A stretch of DNA of 64,000 nt from positions 2,604,001 through 2,668,000 of the forward strand of contig NZ_JQFA01000002.1 of assembly GCF_000763385.1 (NCBI RefSeq). The letters are read 5' to 3'. Numbering within the stretch: position 1 is the first letter of the stretch; the number at the start of each line of letters is the position of its first letter. The translations under genes and the position numbers were made by a program. This stretch comes from Leptolyngbya sp. KIOST-1 (GTDB taxonomy: Bacteria; Cyanobacteriota; Cyanobacteriia; Phormidesmidales; Phormidesmidaceae). The notes under the pieces were generated by a model. That model was not told the origin of the DNA, searched no databases, and saw only the letters and a program-made list of their open reading frames with translations. Shown here piece after piece: positions 41,461 through 49,750 of this stretch.

Positions 41461-43290
41461 ATGACAACTCCCCTCCAGCGTCCCATAGCAAAGCGATACA
41501 GTGATGTGCCGCCGCCCCTGGGTGAGGTAGTGGCAGAGTATCGAATTGCGCCGGGAGACGCGATCGCCTACCCCGTCACCGCTGGCCAGTACGTCCAACT
41601 TATTGATGTGGCAGGCTCCCAGTGCTCCGATTTTTTGGCCTTTGGTGGCCAGGGCTATGGCGATCCGCTGGATGCCACCGTCACCCGCACGCTGACGGGG
41701 CTGGCGGTCCCCCAGGCGGGGCTACCCAGCAAGGTCTTTTCCCAGGCGATGCAGCCCCTGGTCGAAGTGGTGCAGGATACCTGCGGTCGCCACGACAGTT
41801 TTCTGCTTGCCTGCACCGCCCGCTACTACGAAGACGCCGGGTATCCCGGTCACCCCAGCTGTAGCGACAACTTCAACCGGGTGCTGGCTCCCTACGGCAT
41901 TGCTCCCCGTCCAGGCTGGCCTGCGCTCAACTTTTTCTACAACACCAGCGTCGATGGCCAGGGGGCGATCGGCTTTGCCGAACCCCTGTCGCGCCCCGGC
42001 GACTACGTGCTGCTGCTGGCCCACCAGGACGTGCTCTGCGCCAGTTCCGCCTGCCCCGACGACATCGACCCAGCCAACGGCTGGCATCCCACCCCCATTC
42101 ACGTGCGGATCTACGCGGCGGGGCAGACTTTTGCCCGCGCAATTGGTCGACGGGTCGCGGCGGACTTTCCCCTGCGCCTCACCCAGGACAGCGCCTTCAC
42201 CCCTTGCATTCGCCAGCTCACCGACGACCTGACCGAGTACAACGGCTTTTGGGTGCCCGGCAGCTTTGCCCACCAGGGCGACCAGGCGGAGTACTGGGCG
42301 CTGCGCCAGCGGGCCGCGCTGATGGACCTCTCGGCGCTGCGGAAGTTTGAGGTGCGTGGAGCCGATGCCTTTGCCCTGCTGCAGCACGCCTTCTCCCGCA
42401 ATCTAGAGAAAATTGCCCCTGGGCAGGGGGCCTACGGCTGCCTGCTCAACCCCCACGGCGGCATTGTCGATGACGGCATTGTGTTGTGCTTTAGCCCCAC
42501 CCGCTACCGCTACGTAGGCAACTGCGATACTGACGGTGCCTGGTTGCACAAGGTCGCCCAGGAAAAAGGCTGGACGGTGGCCATTGAGACCGTGGATCTC
42601 CACAACCTGGCCCTCCAGGGCCCCCTGGCTCGCAACCTGCTCCAAACCCTGGTGCCCGAGGTGGCGAACCTGGGCTATTTTCAATTTATCGAGGCTCAGG
42701 TGGAGCACCTGCCACTGCTGATTTCGCGCACGGGCTACACCGGAGAACTGGGCTACGAGCTATTTGTGTCGCCCCAGCACGGCGCGACCCTATGGAAAAT
42801 GCTGATGGCGGCCGGACAACCCTGGGGAATGCTGCCCCTGGGGATGAAGGCGCTCGATCGCGCCCGTATTGAAGCCGGACTGCTGGCCAGGGGCCATGAG
42901 TTTGACGATTTGACCTCGCCCTACCAGGCGGGTATCGGCTGGGCCGTGGCGCTGAAAAAGCCCGACTTGATCGGCAGGGCGGCGCTGGAGGCGATCCGTC
43001 GCCGTCCCCCCCGGCTGGCGGTGGGCCTGGTGCTGACGGGGCCAGAGGTGGCGGCCCACGGGCAGCCGGTGTTTGCCGCCGGGGAACAGTGGCGGGTGGG
43101 GCAGATCACCAGCGCCACGTTTTCGCCCATCCTCAACGCCAGCATCGCCATGGCCCAGGTGGTGCCTGAGTATGCCGAACCTGGAACCTCGGTGGAGGTG
43201 GGTCTGCTGGATGGGTTGAAACGGCGGGTGCTGGCCACGGTGGGTCCCCTAGCCACCTTTGACCCCACCAAAAATCGGGTGCGAGCATGA
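41461..43290 (+). CDS. DUF1989 - aminomethyltransferase (GcvT) fusion protein
   Basis: A 609-residue two-domain protein. Residues ~20-240 form a DUF1989 (urea carboxylase-associated) domain: GDAIAYPVTAGQYVQLIDVAG, YEDAGYPGHPSCSDNFNRVL and NFFYNTSVDGQGAIGF, with candidate metal Cys/His residues. Residues ~260-600 form a GcvT-type folate-dependent aminomethyltransferase: YWALRQRAALMDLSALRKFE, LLNPHGGIVDDGI, ISRTGYTGELGYELFV and IEAGLLARGHEFDD. It may strip a methyl or aminomethyl group from a small amine onto tetrahydrofolate. No gcvH or gcvP lies nearby, so it is not ordinary glycine cleavage. The ATG at 41461 is followed 4 bp before its stop by the start of the next gene. Confidence 0.85.
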   Translation: MTTPLQRPIAKRYSDVPPPLGEVVAEYRIAPGDAIAYPVTAGQYVQLIDVAGSQCSDFLAFGGQGYGDPLDATVTRTLTGLAVPQAGLPSKVFSQAMQPLVEVVQDTCGRHDSFLLACTARYYEDAGYPGHPSCSDNFNRVLAPYGIAPRPGWPALNFFYNTSVDGQGAIGFAEPLSRPGDYVLLLAHQDVLCASSACPDDIDPANGWHPTPIHVRIYAAGQTFARAIGRRVAADFPLRLTQDSAFTPCIRQLTDDLTEYNGFWVPGSFAHQGDQAEYWALRQRAALMDLSALRKFEVRGADAFALLQHAFSRNLEKIAPGQGAYGCLLNPHGGIVDDGIVLCFSPTRYRYVGNCDTDGAWLHKVAQEKGWTVAIETVDLHNLALQGPLARNLLQTLVPEVANLGYFQFIEAQVEHLPLLISRTGYTGELGYELFVSPQHGATLWKMLMAAGQPWGMLPLGMKALDRARIEAGLLARGHEFDDLTSPYQAGIGWAVALKKPDLIGRAALEAIRRRPPRLAVGLVLTGPEVAAHGQPVFAAGEQWRVGQITSATFSPILNASIAMAQVVPEYAEPGTSVEVGLLDGLKRRVLATVGPLATFDPTKNRVRA

Positions 43291-43814
43291 ACGAATTTAA
43301 CAAAGAGGTCACGGTTTCACAGCCCTGGGATATGGCGGGGGTCGACGGGCTGGTGGCCGCCAGAGCACTATTCGGCGAGGCGGTGGATCACCTGGCCCCG
43401 TTTCAGTCGCTGGAGACCGAGCTGGACGGATTGCCCTGTGCGGTGCTGCGGCTGTGCGATCGCAACTTTCGTGTCACCTACCCTGGCCCGCTGGATCAGC
43501 GGGTCGCGGCGCTCAACCTCAGCCTGTGGGTGAAGTCGCTGGACTGGCTGGGGGCGGTGGCTCTGCCGGGGGAGGGTTGGCCTGCGATCGCGGCGCTGGC
43601 CACCGTTCGAGCCCCCCACCGACTTACCCCATTGCCGCTGCACAGGGCAGTACCCGCTCAGGTAAACTCCATTTCTGTACTGATTTGGCACCACCCGATG
43701 GGGAGTCGATCGGGTTTAGAACTACACCTGGCTCGCCACCAAATTGAAACTTTTTGGGCGCTGATTCAAGCCTTCAACCACAGTTCAGTATCGCTCACTA
43801 CAGCTCATACCTAG
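43287..43814 (+). CDS. Unknown protein translationally coupled to the DUF1989-GcvT gene
   Basis: A 175-residue soluble protein without a motif I recognise. Its ATG overlaps the preceding stop codon (ATGA), so it is almost certainly translated with the fusion protein. It is rich in Leu and Ala; the middle (DRNFRVTYPGPLDQRVAALNLSLWVKSLDWL) looks like a beta-alpha fold and the end (LELHLARHQIETFWALIQAF) is helical. A small accessory or regulatory partner of the C1-transfer enzyme is possible. The call of a real gene rests on coupling and codon usage. Confidence 0.65.
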   Translation: MNEFNKEVTVSQPWDMAGVDGLVAARALFGEAVDHLAPFQSLETELDGLPCAVLRLCDRNFRVTYPGPLDQRVAALNLSLWVKSLDWLGAVALPGEGWPAIAALATVRAPHRLTPLPLHRAVPAQVNSISVLIWHHPMGSRSGLELHLARHQIETFWALIQAFNHSSVSLTTAHT

Positions 43815-44078
43815 CTTGCATTGCACACTCTTGACATAACAAGTTGGTTAAGGCGACTTGACTGGCTTAGTTGTACCAAGTCCGGCCCAATATTGGGAGT
43901 TTTTCAACTGATTTAACTTCATCTCTAGCCCTGGGTTTGATTGATTTGCTTCTGGCCTTGTTACAGCTCTAACAGTTCTCCAAGAGAGCTGTAGTGCTTT
44001 GCCTTGGCACAGTCGAACGGCTGTATCGCTCAGCTTCATCTACCTAATTTAGCCCACTTGTGAAGCCCCGTCAGACCA

Positions 44079-44194
44079 GTTAGGACATAGCCGATTCCCT
44101 TAAAGCGATGGCTATACGCCATTGCCCTGCTTCAGTCTCCAAACGCAGCAAGGGCCGCAGCAAGGGTCGATGTCCTAGGTGCAATGACAATCGC
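44079..44194 (+). repeat. Palindromic interspersed repeat (family B, copy 2)
   Basis: The core 44105-44194 runs from GCGATGGCTATACGCCATTG to GCAATGACAATCGC, matching the copy at 17848-17950 at both ends. It also has the outer TTAGGACAT and inner ATGTCCTAG pair. The interior is more diverged. The rest of the 452-bp gap before the ammonium transporter holds no gene. Confidence 0.7.
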
Positions 44195-44266
44195 TAAATT
44201 CACAGGTTGGTCGTTGCATTTTCGTCGGTTCCTTCGTGCAAATTATTTGACAGCTAGGAGTTATCT

Positions 44267-45664
44267 ATGTCTCCTGAATCGCAAGAGTTTTTAGCAACTT
44301 TTGTCTCAGAGTCTTACTACTATTGGGCCTCGGTGCTCATGTTGCTAATCCATGTGGGCTTTTTAGCGTATGAGGGTGGCGCAGCCCGCTCCAAGAACGT
44401 CCTGGCCACCATGGTCAAAAACCTGATGACCCTATCGCTGGTGGGCCTCACCTTCTTCTTCTTTGGCTGGTGGGTCTACAACGCCTTTCCGCTGTTTCCC
44501 CTCCAGGGCGGCATTGTCGGACCCTGGACTGATGCCGCCGCTGGTGGCACCGTCGGTGAGGTGCTGGAGTTGGTGGAAGCCTCCTACCCCTGGTCCCCGG
44601 CGCTGGGTCCCAACATCGCCGATAATTTAACGGGCGTGTTCTGGTTCGCCTTCGCCCTGTTTGCCATGACCACCGCCTCGATTCTCTCCGGCGCGGTGAT
44701 TGAGCGGATCAAGATCGGAGCTTACGGCATTCTGGCCATTGTATTGGGCTCGTTTACCTGGGTGGTCGCCGCCTCCTGGGGCTGGAACCCCTACGGCTGG
44801 TTCTTTACCCAGATGGGCTACCACGACTTTGGCTGTTCTGCCCTGCTCCACGCCGTGGCGGGGTTCTTTGCCCTTGGGGTGCTGCTCAACCTCGGTCCCC
44901 GGATTGGCAAGTTTGATGCCCAGGGCAAACCTCGGGTAATTATGCCCCACAATTTGCCCCTCACTATGGTGGGGTTAATGCTGATTTTTGTCGGGTTCTA
45001 CGCCTTCCTGGCCGCCTGCGTGATCTTTGTGCCGGGTCAGACGGTCGAGATCACCATCTACGGCACGCCGATGACGCTGGCCTCCGTCGGGGTCAACACC
45101 ACTCTGGCGCTATCTGCCGGTTTGGTTGGTGCCTACATGGGTTCTAAGGCCGACCCGTTTTACACCATTTCGGGTGGACTGGCGGGCATTATTTCTTCGG
45201 CAGCGGCCATGGATATCTATAGCCCGGCGATTGTGATTATCCTCGCCTTTGTTGGAGCTTACACCATGCCCTTTGTTGGCAATGCGGTCGAAAGAGCCGG
45301 CATTGACGATGCTGTTGGGGCATTTGCTGTCCATGGCTACTGCGGGGTATTTGGTTCCCTCATGGTGGGCATTTTTGCCGCTGGTTATCCTCAGCCGGAT
45401 GGGATACCTGCGATCAATTTTGGGGCTCAGCTGATTGGGGCGCTCATCTGTGCAATACTGCTGGGTTTTCTGCCCGGGTATGGGGTCAGCTTTGTGCTCA
45501 AAAAGCTGGGCCTGCTGCGCGTTTCTGAGGCCGAAGAAATCGCCGGTCTGGACCTGGCTGACTTTGGCATTGAGGGCTATCCGGAATACTCCATCCTGCC
45601 CCAGCAAAACGGCCATTCTCCCATGGCTCCCGTGACCATGCCTGAGGCGGCTCAAAAAATCTGA
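44267..45664 (+). CDS. amt: Ammonium transporter (Amt family)
   Basis: A 465-residue protein with 11 predicted membrane helices. The twin-His pore is visible as YHDFGCSALLHAVAGFFALG (near residue 195) and FAVHGYCGVFGSLMVGIF (near residue 365). The conserved GGAARSKNVL segment near residue 37 and FWFAFALFAMTTASILSGAV also fit. It differs from standard AmtB in several places, for example AYEGG in place of the common FYGG. The ~50-residue C-terminus (LLRVSEAEEIAGLDLADFGIEGYPEY) keeps the GLDL..HGE-like trunk. No glnK/glnB gene is next to it; a small membrane-protein gene follows after 42 bp. An ATG after CTAGGAGTTATCT is the start. Confidence 0.9.
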   Translation: MSPESQEFLATFVSESYYYWASVLMLLIHVGFLAYEGGAARSKNVLATMVKNLMTLSLVGLTFFFFGWWVYNAFPLFPLQGGIVGPWTDAAAGGTVGEVLELVEASYPWSPALGPNIADNLTGVFWFAFALFAMTTASILSGAVIERIKIGAYGILAIVLGSFTWVVAASWGWNPYGWFFTQMGYHDFGCSALLHAVAGFFALGVLLNLGPRIGKFDAQGKPRVIMPHNLPLTMVGLMLIFVGFYAFLAACVIFVPGQTVEITIYGTPMTLASVGVNTTLALSAGLVGAYMGSKADPFYTISGGLAGIISSAAAMDIYSPAIVIILAFVGAYTMPFVGNAVERAGIDDAVGAFAVHGYCGVFGSLMVGIFAAGYPQPDGIPAINFGAQLIGALICAILLGFLPGYGVSFVLKKLGLLRVSEAEEIAGLDLADFGIEGYPEYSILPQQNGHSPMAPVTMPEAAQKI

Positions 45665-45706
45665 ATTGCCCCCAGTAGAATGCTTAACATTTGAGGAACA
45701 AGTGCC

Positions 45707-46132
45707 ATGTCCAGTCCATTCTCTACCTTTGAAGAGTTTGAGGGCGCGATTGACGGTCCCACCGAAGGTGCGATCTACACCTTTGCCCATAGTCCGGCCA
45801 TTAACGCGATCGCCCTGCTAATTTGCGTTGGATTGTTTATTTGGTTTCTAGTCAGAACCTTTTCAACCCACTACGAGGTGCCTGCGGTTGACAAATCGCT
45901 CAGCCATCTCAGCGCCTTTATTGTGGCGGGGCTACTTTCATTGGCTGGAGCCGAGTATCGCCAGACGACTCAGCCCTATCAGCCCACCCAGGCCCAAACC
46001 CAGACTATGCCCCATCGGCCCGGTGCCAAGGTGGCTTTGGGCCTGCTGGGGATGGCCAGCGTGGGTCTCCCCGGTCGTCGGGGGGCCGCCCGTCGCCAGG
46101 GTCGCTACCGCGATATCAAAGCTCCTCGATAG
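45707..46132 (+). CDS. Small membrane protein co-transcribed with amt
   Basis: A 141-residue protein with an acidic N-terminus (TFEEFEGAIDGPTEG), one clear membrane helix (INAIALLICVGLFIWFLVRTF), a second weaker hydrophobic segment (LSAFIVAGLLSLAGAEY) and a basic C-terminal tail (LPGRRGAARRQGRYRDIKAPR). I do not recognise a family. It lies 42 bp after amt on the same strand, and a strong terminator follows, so the two form an operon. It could modulate the transporter, but that is inference from position alone. Confidence 0.7.
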   Translation: MSSPFSTFEEFEGAIDGPTEGAIYTFAHSPAINAIALLICVGLFIWFLVRTFSTHYEVPAVDKSLSHLSAFIVAGLLSLAGAEYRQTTQPYQPTQAQTQTMPHRPGAKVALGLLGMASVGLPGRRGAARRQGRYRDIKAPR

Positions 46133-46204
46133 GGGGGTGGTCAGCGGCGGCAGTCGCTTGACCACTTACAAACGTTTCTAGCGTTCCGTATAAACCCACT
46201 GTTG

Positions 46205-46234
46205 CCCCGCTGGTTGTGACCAGCGGGGCTTTTT
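46205..46234 (+). terminator. Strong intrinsic terminator after the amt operon
   Basis: CCCCGCTGGT (46205-46214) and ACCAGCGGGG (46219-46228) form a perfect 10-bp stem with a TGTG loop, followed by CTTTTT. It lies 72 bp beyond the small membrane-protein gene. Confidence 0.88.
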
Positions 46235-46243
46235 GTAGGTATA

Positions 46244-46318
46244 GCGATGGCCATTGCGCTTAGGACATCTGCCCCTGTTGCTAGCCAGAACTGGGTCAGC
46301 GCAATGGCTATATGGCGG
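46244..46318 (-). repeat. Palindromic interspersed repeat (family B, copy 3, inverted)
   Basis: In reverse complement it shows GCCATTGCGCTGACCCAG, TTCTGGC, AGCAACAGGGGCAGATG, TCCTAAGC and GCAATGGCCATCGC, almost identical over 60 bp to the copy at 17848-17950. It lies just after the amt terminator. Confidence 0.75.
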
Positions 46319-46397
46319 CTCAAACGGGTCAAAACGGCTCAAACTATTCTCCTGGCGCTATGATTTGGCGTAGCGCAGTGCAGAATGGCTGTTTACG

Positions 46398-48092
46398 GTG
46401 AGTATTGCTGATTTAACCCAATCGGTGGCCTGGACCCAAGCCCAGGCGGGAAACCTGGGCGCGATCGCCCAAATACTGGCCACCGTTGTAGACGACAGCC
46501 GGGTGCGCGTGGAGGTTTCGCGGCGCGATCGCACCCTGTACGTCTTTCTCACCGCCGCCCCACCGCTGCCGTTAGACCTCTACCTGCCTCCCATTCACGC
46601 CGCCGTCAGTGCCCTGAGGCTAGAGACCATCGCCCACCTCAAGGTCCTCGACGGCACGGAGAAGCGCCTGCTCAACCGCTGGCAGCGCGACTTTGATCTG
46701 GACCCTGGGCTGCCAGCGCCCCCTATGCCGCAGGCAGCCCAGGCGCACGAGACGGTTTTACCCGCCCAGGCCGAGGGGCACTCCCAGATGGCTCACTCAC
46801 CCGAATCTGCGGGTATCCCTCAGGGCCTGCCCGCCGCCGGGCAGGCGGAGCATGGACTGGCGGCACCGCGCGATCGCCGCTGGCCGTGGGCGCTGACCTT
46901 GACTGCGATCGGCCTGGGGTTTGGCCTGGCTGGCGGGGTAACCCAGTGGCGGTACACCCAGCAGCGCCCCGCCGAGGTCGCTGACGCCGAGCTGACTGCG
47001 GCCGATGTGACTCAAACTTCAGCAGCGACCCTGCCCGCCATCGCCTCGGGGACGCCCCCTGAGGCCACGCCCCTGCAGCCGCTGATCGCAGAGCGGACCG
47101 CCGCGATCGCCCCCCCGGTTCTGGCAACTCCAGTCACCCTCACGATCAAAGCCGTGGGCGACATTATCCCCGGCAGCGACTACCAGCGCTACCGCCTGCC
47201 CGAGGATTGGCAGTACCTGTTTGGCAGCATTCAGTATCACCTGGGCGACGCCGACATCACCTTTGGCAACTTCGAGAGCACCCTGACCGAGGTACCCCGC
47301 AGCGCCAAAGATACCAGCCGGGGCAATGTCTTTGCCTTTCGCACCCCGCCCTGGTACGCCAGCGTGCTCAAAGAGGCCGGTTTCGACGTGCTCAGCGTGG
47401 CCAACAACCACTCCATGGATTTCGCCCAGCAGGGGTTTGAGGACACCATCGCCCACATCGAGGCGGCGGGGATGAAGGCCGTGGGCCGCAAAAACGAAAT
47501 TTTGTACGTCGAGGCCAGGGGGCAAACGGTGGCCTTCATTGGCTTTAGCACCTACCCTGAGCACAACCGGGTGCAGGATCTGGAGGCGGCGATCGCCCTG
47601 GTACAGACCGCGAAGGCTCAGGCGGACATCGTCGTTGTGTCGTTCCATGCGGGTAAGGAAGGTACCGACGCCACCGTCACCCGCGACCAGACCGAATTTT
47701 TCTTTTCTGAAAATCGCGGCAACGTGGTGCAGTTCTCCCGCACCGTCATTGACCACGGGGCAGACCTGGTGTTAGGCCACGGCCCCCACGTGCCCAGAGC
47801 GCTTGAGCTGTACCAGGGCAAGCTGATCGCCTATTCCCTGGGCAACTTTGTCGGCTACCGCAGCCTCTCCACCGTTGGCCCCCTGGGCACCTCGCTGATT
47901 CTCCAGACCGATCTCGATGCCGGGGGCAACTTTGTGGGCGGTCGGATTATCCCAGTCGCCCTCGATCGCAACGGCGTGCCCTACCTCGACGACCACTTTG
48001 GCGGGGTCATTCTCATCCGCCAGTTCACCCAGCGCGACTTTCCCGACACCCCTCTGACCATCGACGACCTGGGCTACATTTGGCCCCAATAG
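46398..48092 (+). CDS. CapA-family (poly-gamma-glutamate synthesis type) protein with N-terminal extension
   Basis: A 564-residue protein with a three-part layout. Residues 1-100 are a small cytoplasmic domain (RVRVEVSRRDRTLYVFLTAAP, PIHAAVSALRLETIAHLKVL) of a kind seen fused to various cyanobacterial proteins. A linker and one membrane helix follow (WPWALTLTAIGLGFGLAGG, near residue 170). From residue ~245 comes the CapA metallophosphatase-like domain: IKAVGDIIPGSDYQRY, FGNFESTL, SVANNHSMDFAQQGFEDT, SFHAGKE and VLGHGPHVPRALELY. In Bacillus CapA takes part in poly-gamma-glutamate surface polymer handling; no capBC genes are near, so the substrate is open. The start is GTG at 46398. Confidence 0.85.
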   Translation: MSIADLTQSVAWTQAQAGNLGAIAQILATVVDDSRVRVEVSRRDRTLYVFLTAAPPLPLDLYLPPIHAAVSALRLETIAHLKVLDGTEKRLLNRWQRDFDLDPGLPAPPMPQAAQAHETVLPAQAEGHSQMAHSPESAGIPQGLPAAGQAEHGLAAPRDRRWPWALTLTAIGLGFGLAGGVTQWRYTQQRPAEVADAELTAADVTQTSAATLPAIASGTPPEATPLQPLIAERTAAIAPPVLATPVTLTIKAVGDIIPGSDYQRYRLPEDWQYLFGSIQYHLGDADITFGNFESTLTEVPRSAKDTSRGNVFAFRTPPWYASVLKEAGFDVLSVANNHSMDFAQQGFEDTIAHIEAAGMKAVGRKNEILYVEARGQTVAFIGFSTYPEHNRVQDLEAAIALVQTAKAQADIVVVSFHAGKEGTDATVTRDQTEFFFSENRGNVVQFSRTVIDHGADLVLGHGPHVPRALELYQGKLIAYSLGNFVGYRSLSTVGPLGTSLILQTDLDAGGNFVGGRIIPVALDRNGVPYLDDHFGGVILIRQFTQRDFPDTPLTIDDLGYIWPQ

Positions 48093-48232
48093 ACTTCAGG
48101 GGATGCCATCAACTCCCGCTATCGCCCCCCGAACAGCCGACGAGGGCCAAGGAGGCCTCACTCAAAAGGTAGACGACAGGACTGGAGCAAACCTCTAGGT
48201 TGAAGGCGTTGCTTGCTTGCGGGAGAACGCGA

Positions 48233-48412
48233 ATGGATCTACTAACCTGGGCCACTATCGCCTTAGTCATAGCCGTTATTGCGGGGGTTTTAGGGTTTTC
48301 CGGCATCGCACGTGGGGCGGCGAAAATCTCTCGAATCCTGTTTGGCAGCTTTCTGTTGATCGCGTTGATCCTGTTCGTGATGGTGGTGCTAGGGGTAGGG
48401 CTTGTCACCTAA
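48233..48412 (+). CDS. DUF1328 (YtjA-like) small membrane protein
   Basis: A 59-residue protein with two membrane helices: MDLLTWATIALVIAVIAGVLGFSGIARGAAKISRILFG and a second helix of Leu/Ile/Val. This is the complete DUF1328 domain. These small inner-membrane proteins are found in many bacteria and have no assigned function; some are stress-induced. The ATG at 48233 gives the family N-terminus. A strong hairpin follows the gene. Confidence 0.85.
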   Translation: MDLLTWATIALVIAVIAGVLGFSGIARGAAKISRILFGSFLLIALILFVMVVLGVGLVT

Positions 48413-48446
48413 GGCGCTGTCATCAATTGTTATAGACCACCAACAC

Positions 48447-48483
48447 AAAGGGGAGGGCATCACCTGTAGATGTCCTCCCCTTT
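48447..48483. terminator. Bidirectional terminator hairpin
   Basis: AAAGGGGAGGGCATC (48447-48461) and GATGTCCTCCCCTTT (about 48469-48483) pair almost perfectly around a short loop. It lies between the convergent DUF1328 and VKOR genes, and its A- and T-rich stem ends could serve either strand. Confidence 0.7.
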
Positions 48484-48525
48484 ATGTCATTGGGACATAA
48501 CAAATGGGCTTTGTTAAATCAAGCC

Positions 48526-49476
48526 CTAGCGCTGGAAGTTCATCGGACCTGTGTACCCCGAGATCTCCGCCAGGCGGGTCAGGCTCTGGGTACCGGCGTA
48601 GAATTCGCCGTTGATCTCCCAGCTGGGGAAGCCAGTAATTTCCGGCTTAGAGCGGCACAGAGCGGTTTGGGGATTTTGCCCATCCTCGGCGCACTCGACG
48701 TAGGTGAAGATGGTGGCGGCTTCGGCCCCGAACAGTTGCTTTTGGTCGTGGCAGTGGGGACACCACCAGGCTCCATAAAACGTCGCGCCAATATCATTCA
48801 GGTGATTGGCCAGCGCTATTTCAGCGGGGCCAGAGGCGGTGGTGACCGGTGGCCCAGGCTGCCCGGCCGCTACGGTAGCTGGACGACTGCCGCCGCCGCC
48901 AGCTCGAATGGGCGCATAGATGGCCAGGGTACTGGTTAGGGTGACAATCCCGACAATAAAGCCGATAAATGCCAGCTGGCCCAAATCATCCCAGCGGTTG
49001 CCAAACAGAACGATGCCAAACATCGCCAGGGCAAACAGGGCCGACGAAACGCAGTAGGGACAGAACGCCTGGATTTCAAACGCCAGCAGCGTCATCAGGT
49101 AGGCGCTAAACACCACCATAGACGAGGCCACCATGAACATCAGCGGCCAGGTCCAGGCCTCCAGCTTCTGGCGCAGCACCTTATTTTGGTCGGGATTGAT
49201 CACCAGGGGAGCCAGCGCCAGGGTGAACATTGTGGCGTAGGCCAAAAACCCGAACAGAGTTAACGGCAGCCCAAAGATCGTTGCATAGGGACTGGCAAAC
49301 ACGCGCTCGCAGCCCTCCGTAGGACAGGCACCGCCGCCGCCGGTCAGTTTATTGATCGTCAGGAACGCCGTCCCTAACGCGCCCACCGAGGCAATGCCCG
49401 CTACCATCCAGCGTGACCATCGGTGAATCCAGCGGCTCTCCTGGCGGCGGCGTCTCATAATGCGTCTCTCTTCCAA
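48526..49476 (-). CDS. Vitamin K epoxide reductase-thioredoxin fusion (LTO1-like)
   Basis: A 316-residue membrane oxidoreductase. The N-terminal part has four to five membrane helices with VKOR features: ACPTEGCERVFASPYATIFG, the loop Cys pair, and the quinone-reducing CPYC in FCPYCVSSALFAL. A periplasmic or lumenal thioredoxin-like domain follows, with WCPHCHDQK (near residue 245). The fused pair passes electrons from cysteines of exported proteins to quinone, making disulfides; in cyanobacteria and chloroplasts this is needed for photosystem assembly. The length and domain order are normal. It is a single gene, with the start at 49476 inferred from the basic leader; ATG at 49458 is an alternative. 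Confidence 0.92.
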   Translation of the reverse strand: MEERRIMRRRRQESRWIHRWSRWMVAGIASVGALGTAFLTINKLTGGGGACPTEGCERVFASPYATIFGLPLTLFGFLAYATMFTLALAPLVINPDQNKVLRQKLEAWTWPLMFMVASSMVVFSAYLMTLLAFEIQAFCPYCVSSALFALAMFGIVLFGNRWDDLGQLAFIGFIVGIVTLTSTLAIYAPIRAGGGGSRPATVAAGQPGPPVTTASGPAEIALANHLNDIGATFYGAWWCPHCHDQKQLFGAEAATIFTYVECAEDGQNPQTALCRSKPEITGFPSWEINGEFYAGTQSLTRLAEISGYTGPMNFQR

Positions 49477-49750
49477 AACGGTTAATCCAACTCACCTGCT
49501 GACTAGGGTAGCCAATAGTGCCGAGGACTGTGGCTCCCGGGTCTATCTTAATGCATAGCCCAAAGGGGCAACAGGCACCCCAGTACTCAGCCGATTTGCA
49601 CAGTGGCGAAGCAGCAATCTACGATTCCCCGTTTCAGGGCTGCGGTTCTAGTTCCAGCCCTGCACCTGAAACCTGGCGCCGTGCACCAAACTGGGCACCT
49701 GAAACCCCACCGACCCGTCAGCTTTGAGCTGATTTGAGCTCAATCAATCC

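Noticed and set aside
44195-44266. NtcA site upstream of amt
   Set aside because: No GTA-N8-TAC pattern is present at a sensible distance.
49518-49727. 69-codon open frame between the VKOR and btpA genes
   Set aside because: The translation is Pro/Ser-rich without a motif; the region looks like ordinary intergenic DNA.
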